A DNA stretch of 64,000 nucleotides from Tumebacillus lacus (GCF_026410385.1 NZ_JAPMLT010000003.1:349039-413038), one strand, 5' to 3'; shown: positions 6,241 through 16,481, numbered from the stretch's first letter. The notes: a model not told the origin generated them from the sequence alone. Numbers and translations are program-made.

Positions 6241-8997
6241 TCAACCGGTGTTTCGCAGGCCCGAGGCGATGCCGTTGATGGTGAGCAGGACGTCTTGGAG
6301 ATCGCCCGCCTCGCCTTTGCGCGTTTCTTCCAAGAGCAGGACTTGGAAGTAGGACAGCGGATCGACGTACGGGTTGCGCAGGCGGATCGACTCTTGGATC
6401 ACCGGCGAGCCGGCGAGGATGTCCTCCTCCCCCGTGATCATCAGCACGATCTGGCGCGTGCGGGCGTATTCGTCCTCGATGCGGGCAAAGACGCGCCGGG
6501 CCAACTCTTGATCCTCCAGCAATCCGGCATACTCGCCCGCGATGAGCATATCCGCTTTGGCCAGCGCCATCTGCAGGTTGTCGACGAGGGCGCGGAAGAA
6601 CGGCCAGTGGCGGTACATGCGGCGAAACTCTTCGGCGGCGTCGGGCGTGTGCCGGATGTAGTGCTGAACCGCCGTGCCAAATCCAAACCATGCCGGGAGC
6701 AGGTGGCGGTTTTGCGTCCACGAGAACACCCACGGGATGGCGCGCAGGTCTTGGATGCGGTCGGAGGCGCGGCGTTTGGCCGGGCGCGATCCGAGGTTGA
6801 GCTGACCGACCTCGGCGATCGGCGTGGCTTGATGGAAGTAGGGCAAAAAATCGTCATTGCGGTACACGAAGTCTTGGTAGGTGCGGAACGAGTCCTGGGA
6901 GAGCTGTTCCAAGATCGCCGACCAGTAGATTTCCGTCTCTTTCATTTTGTCGGTCTGCACGTTGAGCGAGCCGAGCAGCACGGCGGAGACAGCCTTTTCC
7001 AGCGAGCGGGTGGCGATGCCCGCGTGGGAGTAGCGTTGGGAGATGACTTCGCCTTGCTCGGTGATCTTCACTTTCCCTTGCAGGGCTTCCGGCGGCTGGG
7101 CGAGGATCGAGCGTTCGACCGGGCCGCCGCCGCGACCGAGCGCACCGCCGCGGCCGTGGAAAAATTTTAAGGCGACGCCGTGCCGACGGGCGACTTCGTA
7201 GATTTTCTTCTGCGATTTATACAGCTCCCAGTTGGCGGTGAGGTAGCCGCCGTCTTTGTTGCTGTCGGAGTAGCCGAGCATGATCTCCTGCAGGTGACCC
7301 CTTGCAGCCAGATGCTGGCGGTAGACCGGATTGGCAAACAGCTCGGAGATGATCCGGGGAGCCGCTCGCAGGTCTTCGATGGTCTCCAAGAGCGGCACGA
7401 TGTGCAGGCGCGAGTCGGCTGTGCCGTCCGGGCGCAGGGTGAACAGCCCGGCCTCTTTGGCCAGCAAAAGCACTTCCAGCAGATCGCTGACCCCCTGCGT
7501 CATCGAGATCAGGTAGTTTTGGATGCACGCGGTGCCAAACCAGTCCTGCGCTTTGCGGATCGTCCGGCACAAGGCAGTCGCCTCGCGGGTGCTCTCGCTC
7601 AGTTCGGCGTACGGCGAGACCAGCGGGCGCGGGTCTTGGAGCAGGACGGTGAGCCGGGCGATCTTTTCGCTCTCGGACAGGTCGCGGTAGGGGCCGAGTT
7701 GGCCGAGTCGGCACAGTTCGTCGAGGGCGTTTTCGTGCACTTCACTGTGCTGACGGATGTCGAGCGTCGCCATGTGAAAGCCGAACAACTCGATCTGCCG
7801 CAGCAAAGGTCTGACCTTTACGTCGACGATCTCCTCACCTTTATGGGCGAGCAGCGACTGCTCGATCAGACGGATGTCGGCGAGAAAGTCGGTCGGAGTT
7901 GCATAATAGTCGGGATCGCCACCCTCGGAGTGGAAACGGTTTTGGGTGCCGCGCAGGCGGCGCAGGATCTGGGTCGCCTTTTCCCGATACGGTTCGTCGA
8001 GCGGCTCCGGTCCCCTCCAGTCGAGGGAGGAGATCAGGTCGACGCTCGCTCCGGCGATCTCGCAGGACTGGCTGAGATCTTGGCCGAGCTTATGCACGGC
8101 CGCTTCGTATTTGCGCATCGCGAGGTCGAAGTGCAGGATCAAAGTCTGGAAGGTGAGGTCGGCGGTGACGTTCGGGTTGCCGTCGCGATCCCCGCCCATC
8201 CACGAGCCGAAGCGAAGAAAGCCGGGCACTTCAAAGGTGGCTTCCGGATAGACGTCGCGCAGTTGCTCCTCCAATTCGAGATGGAGTCCCGGCAGGACGT
8301 CGAACAGGATCTCGTCGAGGAAATACAGCCCGTTGCGCACTTCGTCTAGCACGGTCAACCGCTCTTTGCGCACGGCGCGGGTCTGCCAGAGCGAGACGAT
8401 CTCCGCCCGCAGTTGTTTTTCCATGCTGCGCGACTCGCGCGAGGTGAGCCAGGGGTCGTCAAACGCTTCCAAGAGCCGGGCGATCTCGCGGTGCTTTTCC
8501 AACACGGTGCGGCGCATCGCTTCGGTCGGGTGCGCGGTCAGCACCAGTTCGACGCCGAGTTGGTGGATCAGCGAGGTCATCTCGGCGGCGTCCACGCCCT
8601 TTTCCCGCATCTCGCGGATGACGCTGCGCAAAGAACCTTGCTGCGCGCCGTCCTGCCCGCTGCGCTCGTATTCGCGCTTGCGGCGGATGCGGTGGTTTTG
8701 TTCGGCGATGTTGACCAGTTGGAAATACAAGGCGAACGCGTGAATCACGTGCGTCCGGTGCTCATCGGGGATGGCGCGGATCGTCTCCCAAAACAAGGTG
8801 CGGTTCTCCGCCGTGGGTTGCGCCCGCAGTTCTTTGGCCGACTGGCGCACCGTCTCGACCAGTTGCAACACGTGTTCGCCGCATTGCGAGACGAGGACGT
8901 TGCCCAGCAGATTGCCGAGGATGCGGATGTCGCGGCGGAGGGCGGCATCCCGCACGGCGGTGGTTTCTCTCTCTTTGTCTCCTACTCCAACTTTCAT
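6241..8997 (-). CDS. ppc: Phosphoenolpyruvate carboxylase
   Basis: This full-length enzyme (918 aa) carboxylates PEP with bicarbonate to make oxaloacetate, the anaplerotic input to the TCA cycle. Seen motifs are VLTAHPTEAMRRT (catalytic His, about residue 155), GYSDSNKDGG, the glycine-rich FHGRGGALGRGGGP loop, and the C-terminal ending RNTG that closes over the active site. The ATG at 8997 follows AGGTGA. It is a single gene with a terminator behind it. Together with aceBA in this window it supports growth on compounds that enter as acetyl-CoA. Confidence 0.97.
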   Translation of the reverse strand: MKVGVGDKERETTAVRDAALRRDIRILGNLLGNVLVSQCGEHVLQLVETVRQSAKELRAQPTAENRTLFWETIRAIPDEHRTHVIHAFALYFQLVNIAEQNHRIRRKREYERSGQDGAQQGSLRSVIREMREKGVDAAEMTSLIHQLGVELVLTAHPTEAMRRTVLEKHREIARLLEAFDDPWLTSRESRSMEKQLRAEIVSLWQTRAVRKERLTVLDEVRNGLYFLDEILFDVLPGLHLELEEQLRDVYPEATFEVPGFLRFGSWMGGDRDGNPNVTADLTFQTLILHFDLAMRKYEAAVHKLGQDLSQSCEIAGASVDLISSLDWRGPEPLDEPYREKATQILRRLRGTQNRFHSEGGDPDYYATPTDFLADIRLIEQSLLAHKGEEIVDVKVRPLLRQIELFGFHMATLDIRQHSEVHENALDELCRLGQLGPYRDLSESEKIARLTVLLQDPRPLVSPYAELSESTREATALCRTIRKAQDWFGTACIQNYLISMTQGVSDLLEVLLLAKEAGLFTLRPDGTADSRLHIVPLLETIEDLRAAPRIISELFANPVYRQHLAARGHLQEIMLGYSDSNKDGGYLTANWELYKSQKKIYEVARRHGVALKFFHGRGGALGRGGGPVERSILAQPPEALQGKVKITEQGEVISQRYSHAGIATRSLEKAVSAVLLGSLNVQTDKMKETEIYWSAILEQLSQDSFRTYQDFVYRNDDFLPYFHQATPIAEVGQLNLGSRPAKRRASDRIQDLRAIPWVFSWTQNRHLLPAWFGFGTAVQHYIRHTPDAAEEFRRMYRHWPFFRALVDNLQMALAKADMLIAGEYAGLLEDQELARRVFARIEDEYARTRQIVLMITGEEDILAGSPVIQESIRLRNPYVDPLSYFQVLLLEETRKGEAGDLQDVLLTINGIASGLRNTG

Positions 8998-9060
8998 CTC
9001 TTTGTCACCTGCCTGTTTTGATATGCATGAATATTCGGTACTTTTTATTTTATTCCATCT

Positions 9061-9237
9061 TCACGAATAAAGAAAGAGCTGCATGCCCGCCTGGGTGAAC
9101 AACTCGGTGAGTGAGTTGGCTTGCAGCAGGTGGTCTTTAAAAGTCGCTTCCTGCACGCAGGCGTGGATCGCCGGGAAGTTGCCGACGGCGAGCACAGCCG
9201 CTCCCGGCGTGATGTCTTGCGCGATCTCTTGCGTCAC
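9061..9237 (-). CDS. Small 58-residue protein coupled to phzF, function unknown
   Basis: A GTG at 9237 overlaps the phzF stop codon (GTGA), and the frame stays open for 58 codons. The product contains AVLAVGNFPAIHACVQEATF. I do not recognise it. Codon use is GC-rich in third positions, like its neighbours. The overlap suggests translational coupling with phzF, but there is no separate ribosome site. It could also be a leftover 3' fragment of a larger gene. Confidence 0.4.
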   Translation of the reverse strand: MTQEIAQDITPGAAVLAVGNFPAIHACVQEATFKDHLLQANSLTELFTQAGMQLFLYS

Positions 9238-10142
9238 TTCTTGCTATTCCTGATCTGCCACTCCGGTGTGCCTTCTCGTTCTCTGCTCGTTCGGTCTATT
9301 TCGAAGCGGCCGATCTCCACGACCGGTCCGCCGATCTTGGTCTCGGTATCGCCCGGTTCCACAAAAATGGTGGTCGGGTTGAAAAGCGAATGGCCTTGCT
9401 CGACCACGAACGGTCCCGTCTTTGGATCCAGCAGCCCGCGCTGATGGAAAACGCCGGCCAGAGCGCCGGCCGCCACGCCGGTCGCGACGTCTTCCTCGAC
9501 GCCGGACAGCGGGTTGAAACTGCGCGCCTGCACGGTCGATCCGGCCGCTTCTGTCTCTCGCGTGTAGGCGTACACGCCGTTGACGCCGTTTTGCAGACTC
9601 CACTCGCGGATCGCGGCCAGATCGGGAGTCAGACCGCGCAGCACCGCGAGGCTTTGCACCGGGATCAGCAGTTTCGGACTGCCGACGGTCGCCACGCACA
9701 GCGGCAGCGAGAGATCGAGCGACTCCGGCGTGAGACCGAGCAGCGCAGCCGCCTGCTGCGTCTCGACCGGCACGTCGAGCACCGTGGCAAGGCTCGTGCG
9801 AAACTGCACGCCCCGTTCCCCGCTGCGCTGCACGGTGACGGTGGCCGACCCGGTCTCGACGACCGCTTCCTCACGTCCGGCCGCATTCAGAAACATGGCG
9901 GCCGCCCCGAGGATGCCGTGCCCGCAAAACGTCATCTCCGTCGCGGCGGTGAAAAACCGAAACCGGACATCTCCCGCTTCTGTCTCCGGTGGCAACAAAA
10001 ACACGGTCAAAACAGATCCGGTCTCTTGCGCCACTCGTTGCATGTCGGCGTCTGTCAACTCCGCCTCCCCTGCCAAAAGCACAGCGGCCGGATTGCCAAA
10101 GCGGGGATCTTCTGCAAATACGTGGACGAGCGTTCCATTCAT
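9234..10142 (-). CDS. PhzF family isomerase/epimerase-like protein
   Basis: The protein (302 aa) has the two-domain diaminopimelate-epimerase-like fold of the PhzF family. Seen are the opening VFAEDPRFGNPAAVLL, the conserved N-terminal QETGSVLTVFLLP with the acid/base Glu position, TFCGHGILGAAAMF, and the C-terminal GVEEDVATGVAAGALAGVF. Family members isomerise small metabolites; true PhzF acts in phenazine synthesis, but no phenazine genes are present here. The start is preceded by AAAAGGAG. A small gene precedes it by 16 nt and another overlaps its end, suggesting a short operon. The substrate is unknown. Confidence 0.88.
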   Translation of the reverse strand: MNGTLVHVFAEDPRFGNPAAVLLAGEAELTDADMQRVAQETGSVLTVFLLPPETEAGDVRFRFFTAATEMTFCGHGILGAAAMFLNAAGREEAVVETGSATVTVQRSGERGVQFRTSLATVLDVPVETQQAAALLGLTPESLDLSLPLCVATVGSPKLLIPVQSLAVLRGLTPDLAAIREWSLQNGVNGVYAYTRETEAAGSTVQARSFNPLSGVEEDVATGVAAGALAGVFHQRGLLDPKTGPFVVEQGHSLFNPTTIFVEPGDTETKIGGPVVEIGRFEIDRTSREREGTPEWQIRNSKK

Positions 10143-10158
10143 GGGTGAGTGTCTCCTT

Positions 10159-10389
10159 TTATTCCGCCAGCGAAAGGATCGGCTGTTTGCAGCCCCCTTG
10201 AAAGATGTTCACTTTCAACTCGTCGCTGAGCTTCGAGCCCAGGCGGAACTCCGCATACGTGTCCTGCTGGATGCCCACAAACGCATCCGTTCCGTGAATG
10301 AGTTCGTCACGCAGAGGTGGAAGTTCCTGCAAATACGGCGGCACGCCCGGACGCCAGCCCGGAGCGAGCACCATGTTCAGCCCCCGCAT
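10159..10389 (-). CDS. Small hypothetical protein upstream of phzF
   Basis: The open frame encodes 76 residues with ordinary protein composition (for example DELIHGTDAFVGIQQDTYAEF). It ends 16 nt before the phzF start, with the phzF ribosome site directly after its stop. An inner ATG at 10374 (MVLAPGW) is an alternative start; neither has a strong ribosome site. The frame begins right after the terminator of the carboxypeptidase gene, so its promoter is not evident. I recognise no family. Confidence 0.45.
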   Translation of the reverse strand: MRGLNMVLAPGWRPGVPPYLQELPPLRDELIHGTDAFVGIQQDTYAEFRLGSKLSDELKVNIFQGGCKQPILSLAE

Positions 10390-10397
10390 TTTTCCAT

Positions 10398-10430
10398 AAA
10401 AAAAGCCTTCACGCGATGTGAAGGCTTTTT
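10398..10430 (-). terminator. Terminator of the M14 carboxypeptidase gene
   Basis: The stem AAAAAGCCTTCAC / GTGAAGGCTTTTT is followed on the minus strand by a run of T. It lies just after the stop codon of the carboxypeptidase gene. Confidence 0.85.
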
Positions 10431-10434
10431 GAGG

Positions 10435-11979
10435 TTACGGAATTTGAACAAACACGGCGCTCGGTGCGCCCCATGCGCCCGTCTCGTCCTGGGCTTCGAC
10501 GATCAGCAGGTGCTTGCCTTGGGTCAGGCCCTGCGTGGAAAGCGTCGCCGTGAAGTCGGTCAGCGAGCCGGCGCTGGTCGTTTTCTCCAGCGTGCCTTTC
10601 ACGCCGGTGCCGCGTGCGCCGAGGGTGTCGACGAACACTTCGACTGCCTGTACGCGGTCGTTGCCGTTGTAGCCGTCGTTGGCCGCGCCGGTGATCACGA
10701 TCCGGCCGTCTTGCACCGTCGCGGTCAATCCGTTGCTGTCCGGACCTTTGACGCGGCCGTACGGATCATCGAGGATCTTGTTGCCGTAGAGGAACGGCCC
10801 GCGATTTTCGGCGATCTGTCCGGCCAGCTCTTGGTTGGACGGCCAGAAGGTCTTGCCGATCTCGATGGTGAACGACGGGATCTTGTGGAAGCCGTACGCC
10901 CAGTCGGTGGTGTCGCCGGACGTGGCGTACAATTTCGCACCGAGTTGCGGTTTGTAGGTGTTGTAGGCGGCAAACTTGGTGCCGATCCGCTCCATGTTGG
11001 CAATGTCGGAGGCAGCTCCGTGCACGCTGGTGTCTTTGGTCCAGTTCCACGGCCACATCACGAGGTTGCCGAAGGAGTGCATGTCGACGACCATGTTAAA
11101 TCCGTTTGCCACCGTCTGCGGCGTGCCGGTCGGTCCCATCACCGAGTCGACCAGGTTTTTGATCGCCTGCGTCTCCGGTTCGGAGAACGCTCGCGGTCCC
11201 GGATAGACGATGGAGAACGGGTTGGACGAGGTGCCGTACAGCCCCCAGATCCCCGGTACGGCCTCGTCGTAGTTGCGATTGAGGTCAACGCCGTCCGAGC
11301 CCCACGAGGTGTTGGTGTTTTTGCGCTGGTTGATCAGTTGTTCCGCCTTGAGGTGGCCGTCGGCGTTGAGGACCGGCACGATCCACACTTCGCGGGTGTC
11401 GAGCATCCAGGTCACGTCCGCGTCGTTGCCGTAGCCTTCGAGCAGCAGGTCGACGTAGGACATCATCACCTCGGGCGGCGAGATCTCGCGTGCGTGCGTG
11501 CCGCCGATCCACAGCGACTTCGGCTTGCCGGCCGTCGATTGAGAATTGGTGATCTTGATCGCTTGGATCGGTCGGCCTTCAAAGGTCTGACCGATGGTCA
11601 CGACTTGAGCCAGCGACGGATAGCGGTCGGCATAGTCATTCAGCGCGGCGCGGACCGACGCGTACGTGCGGTATGAAGTGTCAAAGCTCGGGCCGTTGGT
11701 CTGACGGCTCATCTTGTAATCCCAGCCGCTGCCCTGCAGCCAGTCGATCTGCTCCGGTGTCAGCGGCGCTTCCACAAAGTTCGGCTGCACCTGCCAGACG
11801 TCGACCCCTTGCGCTTCCAACTGCGCGACGGTGTGCGTGCTGTCGGTCGTGATGCGGAACAGCGTGATCGAGTTGGCCGCCTGCGCCGTTTCCACCGCCG
11901 CCGGCAACGCCGTGAAGACGCCCGCTCCCATCAACACGGACAGGGCGAGGGCCCAAGCTTGTTTTTTTGTTTTTTTCAT
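10435..11979 (-). CDS. Secreted M14 zinc carboxypeptidase
   Basis: The protein (514 aa) starts with a signal peptide (MKKTKKQAWALALSVLMGAG...AQA). A propeptide of about 80 residues follows, then the M14 catalytic domain: zinc ligands HARE in GGTHAREISPP and the later His in VDMHSFGN, the DGVDLNRNYD substrate site, and the catalytic Glu in SFTIEIGKTFWP. A C-terminal domain of about 110 residues looks like an immunoglobulin-type fold. It would remove C-terminal residues from peptides outside the cell. The ATG at 11979 or the adjoining GTG at 11982 both fit GGGAGG. Its promoter and terminator are clear, so it is monocistronic. Confidence 0.93.
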   Translation of the reverse strand: MKKTKKQAWALALSVLMGAGVFTALPAAVETAQAANSITLFRITTDSTHTVAQLEAQGVDVWQVQPNFVEAPLTPEQIDWLQGSGWDYKMSRQTNGPSFDTSYRTYASVRAALNDYADRYPSLAQVVTIGQTFEGRPIQAIKITNSQSTAGKPKSLWIGGTHAREISPPEVMMSYVDLLLEGYGNDADVTWMLDTREVWIVPVLNADGHLKAEQLINQRKNTNTSWGSDGVDLNRNYDEAVPGIWGLYGTSSNPFSIVYPGPRAFSEPETQAIKNLVDSVMGPTGTPQTVANGFNMVVDMHSFGNLVMWPWNWTKDTSVHGAASDIANMERIGTKFAAYNTYKPQLGAKLYATSGDTTDWAYGFHKIPSFTIEIGKTFWPSNQELAGQIAENRGPFLYGNKILDDPYGRVKGPDSNGLTATVQDGRIVITGAANDGYNGNDRVQAVEVFVDTLGARGTGVKGTLEKTTSAGSLTDFTATLSTQGLTQGKHLLIVEAQDETGAWGAPSAVFVQIP

Positions 11980-12020
11980 CACGTTTTTGCCTCCCTTTTT
12001 TTACCTACTCTTATAATTGA

Positions 12021-12049
12021 ATATTAATTCAGAAAATTGTGTACGTCAA
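12021..12049 (-). promoter_or_regulatory. Promoter of the M14 carboxypeptidase gene
   Basis: On the minus strand TTGACG (12044-12049) and TAATAT (12021-12026) are spaced by 17 nt, a near-consensus sigma-A promoter. It lies about 40 nt before the start codon. Confidence 0.75.
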
Positions 12050-12057
12050 TATAAAAG

Positions 12058-12084
12058 AAAAGGCCGGAGAGTTTTCTCCGACCT
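12058..12084 (-). terminator. Terminator of the HemAT gene
   Basis: The stem GGTCGGAGA / TCTCCGGCC with a short loop is followed by TTTT on the minus strand, downstream of the HemAT stop codon. Confidence 0.75.
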
Positions 12085-12105
12085 TCGTCTGTTCGTGCGG
12101 TGCGA

Positions 12106-13104
12106 CTAGCGCTTGCCCACTTTCAACCGCTCCGTCAGCGATTCGACACCCATGATCAGCGCCGACAGCTCCTCGGCTGCGGCTGCCTGTTCTTGGGCGA
12201 TGCTCATCATGTTGGCGACCTGCGGGTTGATCTGACCCATGCGGTTGATAACCTTGCTGGTCGATTCTTGGATCTCCTTGGAGGACTGGCGGGCGCGGTC
12301 GGCCAGTTTGCGCACTTCGTCGGCGACGACGGAGAAGCCGCGCCCTTGCTCGCCGGCCCGGGCCGCCTCGATGGCTGCGTTCAAGCCGAGCAGGTTGGTC
12401 TGAGAAGCGACCTCCATGACGAACTGCGAGAGCTTTTCGATCTCACGGCTCTCCTCGCGCAGGTTGTCGACCGAATCGACGATCACCTCTTGCAGTTCGG
12501 CGAGCACGGTCGCCGATTGGGCAAAGTCGCTGGCGATGGAGGAGACCTGATGCACAGTCATCGTCAGTTCTTTCGAGACGTCTTCCATGTTGGCCCGATA
12601 TTCGCGGTTTTCGCGGTGGGTCGCGCCGATGTACTCCTCCAGGATGACGGCCGCGTCAAAGTACAGGCGCTTGTTGACCGCTTCGTAGAAGTCGAGGGCA
12701 TCCGGCATGTCGCGAAGGCGCTCTTTGATCAATTTCAGATAGATCGAATAGCCGCCCAGATACCACGAGGCCGAAAGCCCGATGCGGGCATGCACTTCGC
12801 CGACTTTTTGACGGCCTGCGATGTAGGCGTCATCGATGTCCGGGTCGCCGAGCGTCTGGAAGTACCAGATCTGAGTTTGCTTCAGCCGGTCGATGGTGCT
12901 GTGTTGGCCGATGATGGCGTTGAGGTTGCCGTTGGCTCCCACTTCTTCATAAAAGCGGTCGACGACATCGACGGCGTGCTGTTGAAAGAAATCGCGATGG
13001 CGTGCGAGAAAAGCCAAGTCTTCGTCGCGCACGTTGTAGTAGTCGAGCAAACGTTTCCAATTTTCTTGTACATGTATCATCAGGTTCACAACCCCGCTTG
13101 TCAT
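12106..13104 (-). CDS. HemAT-type globin-coupled chemotaxis transducer
   Basis: The protein (332 aa) joins an N-terminal globin-coupled sensor domain (about residues 10-170; proximal haem His at about 105 in [19 protein letters not shown]) to a C-terminal methyl-accepting signalling domain. The latter has the hairpin tip [38 protein letters not shown]. It has no membrane helix, so it is a cytoplasmic oxygen sensor that signals through CheA/CheW. The length is shorter than B. subtilis HemAT because the signalling helices are compact. The start has a weak ribosome site; ATG at 13080 (MIHVQENW) is an alternative. Confidence 0.92.
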   Translation of the reverse strand: MTSGVVNLMIHVQENWKRLLDYYNVRDEDLAFLARHRDFFQQHAVDVVDRFYEEVGANGNLNAIIGQHSTIDRLKQTQIWYFQTLGDPDIDDAYIAGRQKVGEVHARIGLSASWYLGGYSIYLKLIKERLRDMPDALDFYEAVNKRLYFDAAVILEEYIGATHRENREYRANMEDVSKELTMTVHQVSSIASDFAQSATVLAELQEVIVDSVDNLREESREIEKLSQFVMEVASQTNLLGLNAAIEAARAGEQGRGFSVVADEVRKLADRARQSSKEIQESTSKVINRMGQINPQVANMMSIAQEQAAAAEELSALIMGVESLTERLKVGKR

Positions 13105-13186
13105 TTTTCTATTCTAGATCATTCGACAATCAGGCTCACTTTCCTTTCACTCACATTTGGTCTTTTATTATCTTTTTAATGGAAAT

Positions 13187-13214
13187 AAAAAACGCACGGG
13201 ATCAAACCCGTGCG
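13187..13214 (-). terminator. Terminator of the aceBA operon
   Basis: The 8-bp stem CGCACGGG / CCCGTGCG with loop TTTGAT is followed by TTTTTT on the minus strand, 12 nt after the aceA stop. Confidence 0.85.
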
Positions 13215-13225
13215 CTCCGGAACTC

Positions 13226-14509
13226 TCACGCTTCTGTAAATTGTTCCTCTTCCGTCGAGCCGGTCAGCGCCGTCGTCGACGATTGCCCGCCGGAGATCGT
13301 CACCGCCACGTCATCAAAATAGCCGGTGCCCACCTCGCGTTGGTGGCGCGTGGCCGTGTAGCCGTTGACTTCGCTGGCAAATTCGGCCTGTTGCAGTTCG
13401 GAGTACGCGGCCATGCCGTGCTTTTTGTACGCGCGAGCCAGCTCAAACATGCTGTGATTGAGCGCATGGAACCCGGCCAACGTGACAAATTGAAACTTGT
13501 AGCCCATATCGCCCAGCTCATGTTGGAAAGCGGCGATCGTCTTTTCATCCAGTTTGCGCTTCCAGTTGAATGACGGCGAGCAGTTGTAGGCGAGCAGTTT
13601 GCCGGGGTATTTCGCATGGATCGCCTCGGCGAAGCGGCGGGCTTCGTCGAGGTTCGGCTCGGACGTCTCGCACCAGATCAGGTCGGCGTGCGGCGCATAG
13701 GCGAGACCGCGAGCGATGGCGGCATCGAGACCGCCGCGCATTTTGAAAAATCCTTCCGCCGTGCGCTCGCCGGTCAGGAACTCGCGATCCCGCTCGTCGA
13801 CGTCGCTGGTGATCAGGTGCGCGCCGTTTGCATCGGTGCGGGCGACGATCAAGGTCGGAACGCCCGACACATCGGCGGCGAGGCGGGCAGCGGTCAGATT
13901 GCGGACCGCTTGCGAAGTGGGGATCAACACCTTGCCGCCCATATGGCCGCATTTTTTCTCCGAGGCGAGCTGGTCTTCAAAATGCACGCCGGCCGCGCCC
14001 GCTTCGATCATGCTCTTCATCAGCTCAAACACGTTCAACGCACCGCCAAATCCCGCCTCCGCATCGGCGATGATCGGGGCAAACCAGTGGACGTCCTCGT
14101 CTTTGCCCTCCGCGTGCGAGATCTGGTCGGCACGCTGCAGCGCTTGGTTGATCCGCTTGACGACCTGAGGCACCGAGTTGACCGGATACAGGCTTTGGTC
14201 CGGGTACATCTGCCCGGCGAGGTTGGCGTCGGCGGCCACCTGCCAGCCGCTGAGGTAGATCGCTTTCAGACCGGCTTTGACCTGTTGCATCGCTTGGTTG
14301 CCGGTCAGGGCCCCCAGCGCTTTGACATGGTGTTCCGTGTGCAGCAAATTCCACAGCCGCTCCGCTCCGAGGCGTGCCAGCGTGTGCTCGATCTGCACCG
14401 AACCGCGCAGGCGGACGACGTCCTCCGCCGTGTACGTGCGCTCGATCCCCTTCCACCGATCCGCCTTCCAACTCTCTTGCAGGTGCACCGCTTCTTCGTG
14501 TCGCTTCAT
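13226..14509 (-). CDS. aceA: Isocitrate lyase
   Basis: The protein (427 aa) splits isocitrate into glyoxylate and succinate, the first step of the glyoxylate shunt. The active-site signature [14 protein letters not shown] (catalytic Cys) is intact. The metal-binding [19 protein letters not shown] and the C-terminal GWYF-type substrate region are also seen. It lies 30 nt downstream of aceB in one operon and is followed by a clear terminator. The length matches bacterial enzymes. Confidence 0.97.
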   Translation of the reverse strand: MKRHEEAVHLQESWKADRWKGIERTYTAEDVVRLRGSVQIEHTLARLGAERLWNLLHTEHHVKALGALTGNQAMQQVKAGLKAIYLSGWQVAADANLAGQMYPDQSLYPVNSVPQVVKRINQALQRADQISHAEGKDEDVHWFAPIIADAEAGFGGALNVFELMKSMIEAGAAGVHFEDQLASEKKCGHMGGKVLIPTSQAVRNLTAARLAADVSGVPTLIVARTDANGAHLITSDVDERDREFLTGERTAEGFFKMRGGLDAAIARGLAYAPHADLIWCETSEPNLDEARRFAEAIHAKYPGKLLAYNCSPSFNWKRKLDEKTIAAFQHELGDMGYKFQFVTLAGFHALNHSMFELARAYKKHGMAAYSELQQAEFASEVNGYTATRHQREVGTGYFDDVAVTISGGQSSTTALTGSTEEEQFTEA

Positions 14510-14539
14510 TGTAATCCCTCCGCTTGGCTCAATTTGAAA

Positions 14540-16123
14540 TTACAAATACTGATAGCCCGGCACCGTGAGAAAATCGGCAAACTCCTCATCCCGCGTCAGT
14601 TTCAGGAACAGACCGGCGGCGAGGTCGTAGCGGCCTTTGATGTAGGACTCGTTTCCGACAGAACGCTTGATGTTGTCTAACTCCTCGTCGAGCAACGCTT
14701 CCACCAGCTCAATTGTCACCTTGCGCCCATCGTCCAGCACGCCCGCCGGATGGCGAATCCATTGCCACACCTGCGCCCGCGAGATCTCGGCGGTGGCGGC
14801 GTCCTCCATCAGGTTGAAGATCGGCACCGCGCCGGAACCGCGCAACCAGGCTTCGATATATTGCACGCCGACGCTCAGATTGAGGCGCAGGCCCGCTTCC
14901 GTGATCGACCCTTCCGGCACGGCGAGCAGGTCGGCGGCAGTGACGCGCACATCCTCGCGTTTGACGTGGACCTGATTTGGGGTCGGCATGTTTTCGTCAA
15001 ACACCGCCAGCGCGACCGGCACCAGTCCCGGATGGGCCACCCACGTGCCGTCGTGGCCGTCGGTCGCCTCCCGCTCTTTGTCGGCCCGCACTTTTTCCAA
15101 AGCGGCCTCGTGCGCCGCCGGGTCGTTTTTGATCGGGATCTGCGCCGCCATGCCGCCCATCGCGTGCGCACCGCGACGGTGACAGGTCTGGATCGTCAAC
15201 AGCGAGTACGCGCGCATAAACGGCGAGGTCATCGTCACCTGCGCCCGGTCGGGCAAGATCACATCGGGGAGATTTCGAAATTTCTTCAAATAGCTGAAGA
15301 TATAGTCCCAGCGTCCGCAGTTCAATCCGGCCGCGTGATCGCGCAGTTCATACAGGATCTCATCCATCTCAAAAGCGGCGAGGATCGTCTCGATCAGCAC
15401 CGTCGCCTTGATCGTGCCTTGCGGGAGGCCGAGTCTCTCCTGCGCAAAGACGAAGACATCGTTCCACAGCCGCGCTTCCAGGTGGCTCTCCAGTTTCGGC
15501 AGATAGAAATACGGACCGGAGCCGCGGGTCAGCAGCTCTTTGGCGTTGTGGAACAGATGCAGACCAAAATCAAACAGAGCGCCGGAGATCGGCTGCCCGT
15601 CGCCGTCCAGCACATGCTTTTCCTCAAGATGCCAACCGCGCGGGCGCACGATCAGCACCGCCGTCTGCTCCTGCAGGTCGTATCGCTTGCCGTTCGGAGC
15701 GGTATATCCGATCTGACGTCGGATCGCATCGCGCAGGTTGAGCTGCCCTTGCACCGCGTTGGTCCACGTCGGCGAGGACGCGTCTTCCAGATCGGCCATG
15801 AAGCATTTGGCCCCGGAGTTGAGCGCGTTGATCACCATCTTGCGGTCGCTGGCCGGTCCCGTGATCTCCACGCGGCGGTCGAGCAGATCGTCCGGCAGCG
15901 GCGCGACCGTCCAGTCTGCCTCGCGGATCGCCTTCGTTTCTTGCAAGAAGTCCGGCCGCCTCCCCGCATCGATCTGCCGCTGCCGCTCGGCTCTGTTCTG
16001 TAACAGTTCCAGCCGACGAGCAGAGAACCGCTCGACCAGCTGCCCGACAAACTCCAGCGCTTCCGGCGTGAGGATCTCCGCAAAATCCCCCCTCACATCC
16101 CCTGTTACCCGTAAAGACTTCAT
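14540..16123 (-). CDS. aceB: Malate synthase A
   Basis: The protein (527 aa) condenses glyoxylate with acetyl-CoA to give malate, the second step of the glyoxylate shunt. It has the malate synthase A pattern: [13 protein letters not shown] with the catalytic acid cluster, [32 protein letters not shown] with the metal ligand, and the late [13 protein letters not shown] segment. The ATG at 16123 was chosen because GGAAGGAGG lies 11 nt upstream; the frame is open further to 16150. It is the first gene of aceB-aceA. Confidence 0.96.
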   Translation of the reverse strand: MKSLRVTGDVRGDFAEILTPEALEFVGQLVERFSARRLELLQNRAERQRQIDAGRRPDFLQETKAIREADWTVAPLPDDLLDRRVEITGPASDRKMVINALNSGAKCFMADLEDASSPTWTNAVQGQLNLRDAIRRQIGYTAPNGKRYDLQEQTAVLIVRPRGWHLEEKHVLDGDGQPISGALFDFGLHLFHNAKELLTRGSGPYFYLPKLESHLEARLWNDVFVFAQERLGLPQGTIKATVLIETILAAFEMDEILYELRDHAAGLNCGRWDYIFSYLKKFRNLPDVILPDRAQVTMTSPFMRAYSLLTIQTCHRRGAHAMGGMAAQIPIKNDPAAHEAALEKVRADKEREATDGHDGTWVAHPGLVPVALAVFDENMPTPNQVHVKREDVRVTAADLLAVPEGSITEAGLRLNLSVGVQYIEAWLRGSGAVPIFNLMEDAATAEISRAQVWQWIRHPAGVLDDGRKVTIELVEALLDEELDNIKRSVGNESYIKGRYDLAAGLFLKLTRDEEFADFLTVPGYQYL

Positions 16124-16188
16124 CTTGGGAAAAGCCTCCTTCCAAACCATCCGTTGCTATACAACAGCCATATGTGTCTGCGCGATAT

Positions 16189-16216
16189 TCTATAACAGGA
16201 AAATAAGAAATGTCAC
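16189..16216 (-). promoter_or_regulatory. Promoter of aceBA
   Basis: On the minus strand GTGACA (16211-16216) and TATAGA (16189-16194) are 16 nt apart. It is back to back with the plus-strand promoter of the small-gene pair; the two -10 regions are inverted copies (CTGTTATAG and CTATAACAG). Confidence 0.6.
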
Positions 16217-16226
16217 ACGAACAATT

Positions 16227-16253
16227 TTGGATTTCGGTGCATACTGTTATAGC
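16227..16253 (+). promoter_or_regulatory. Promoter of the small zinc-ribbon gene pair
   Basis: TTGGAT (16227-16232) and TATAGC (16248-16253) are 15 nt apart, with TGT directly before the -10 (extended -10). It drives the genes at 16310 and 16482, divergent from aceB. Confidence 0.5.
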
Positions 16254-16309
16254 ACAGAGATGCACAATAACCTCTGTACCAAAACAGTAAACAAGAAGGA
16301 GCGATCACG

Positions 16310-16453
16310 ATGAAACATCAACGAGAAGAACTGAAAACGAAAGAAAAGCATATCCAACACAACGAGTGCATGACTTGCGGGACGGAGATGAAAGAAGAGT
16401 ACACCACATACAGTTATGAATGTGAACGCTGCATCAATTTGGCAGACGAGTGA
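16310..16453 (+). CDS. Small zinc-ribbon protein, YhfH-like
   Basis: The 47-residue protein starts MKHQREELKTKEKH and has two CxxC pairs (CMTC and CERC) about 20 residues apart, the classic four-cysteine zinc ribbon. AGAAGGAG lies 7-8 nt before the ATG. Small proteins of this size and spacing in Bacilli are called YhfH-like; their role is not known. It is the first gene of a two-gene unit divergent from aceB, so it might be regulated together with the glyoxylate shunt. Confidence 0.7.
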   Translation: MKHQREELKTKEKHIQHNECMTCGTEMKEEYTTYSYECERCINLADE

Positions 16454-16481
16454 GAGAGTAACAGCAAGGGGGGAATCGACT

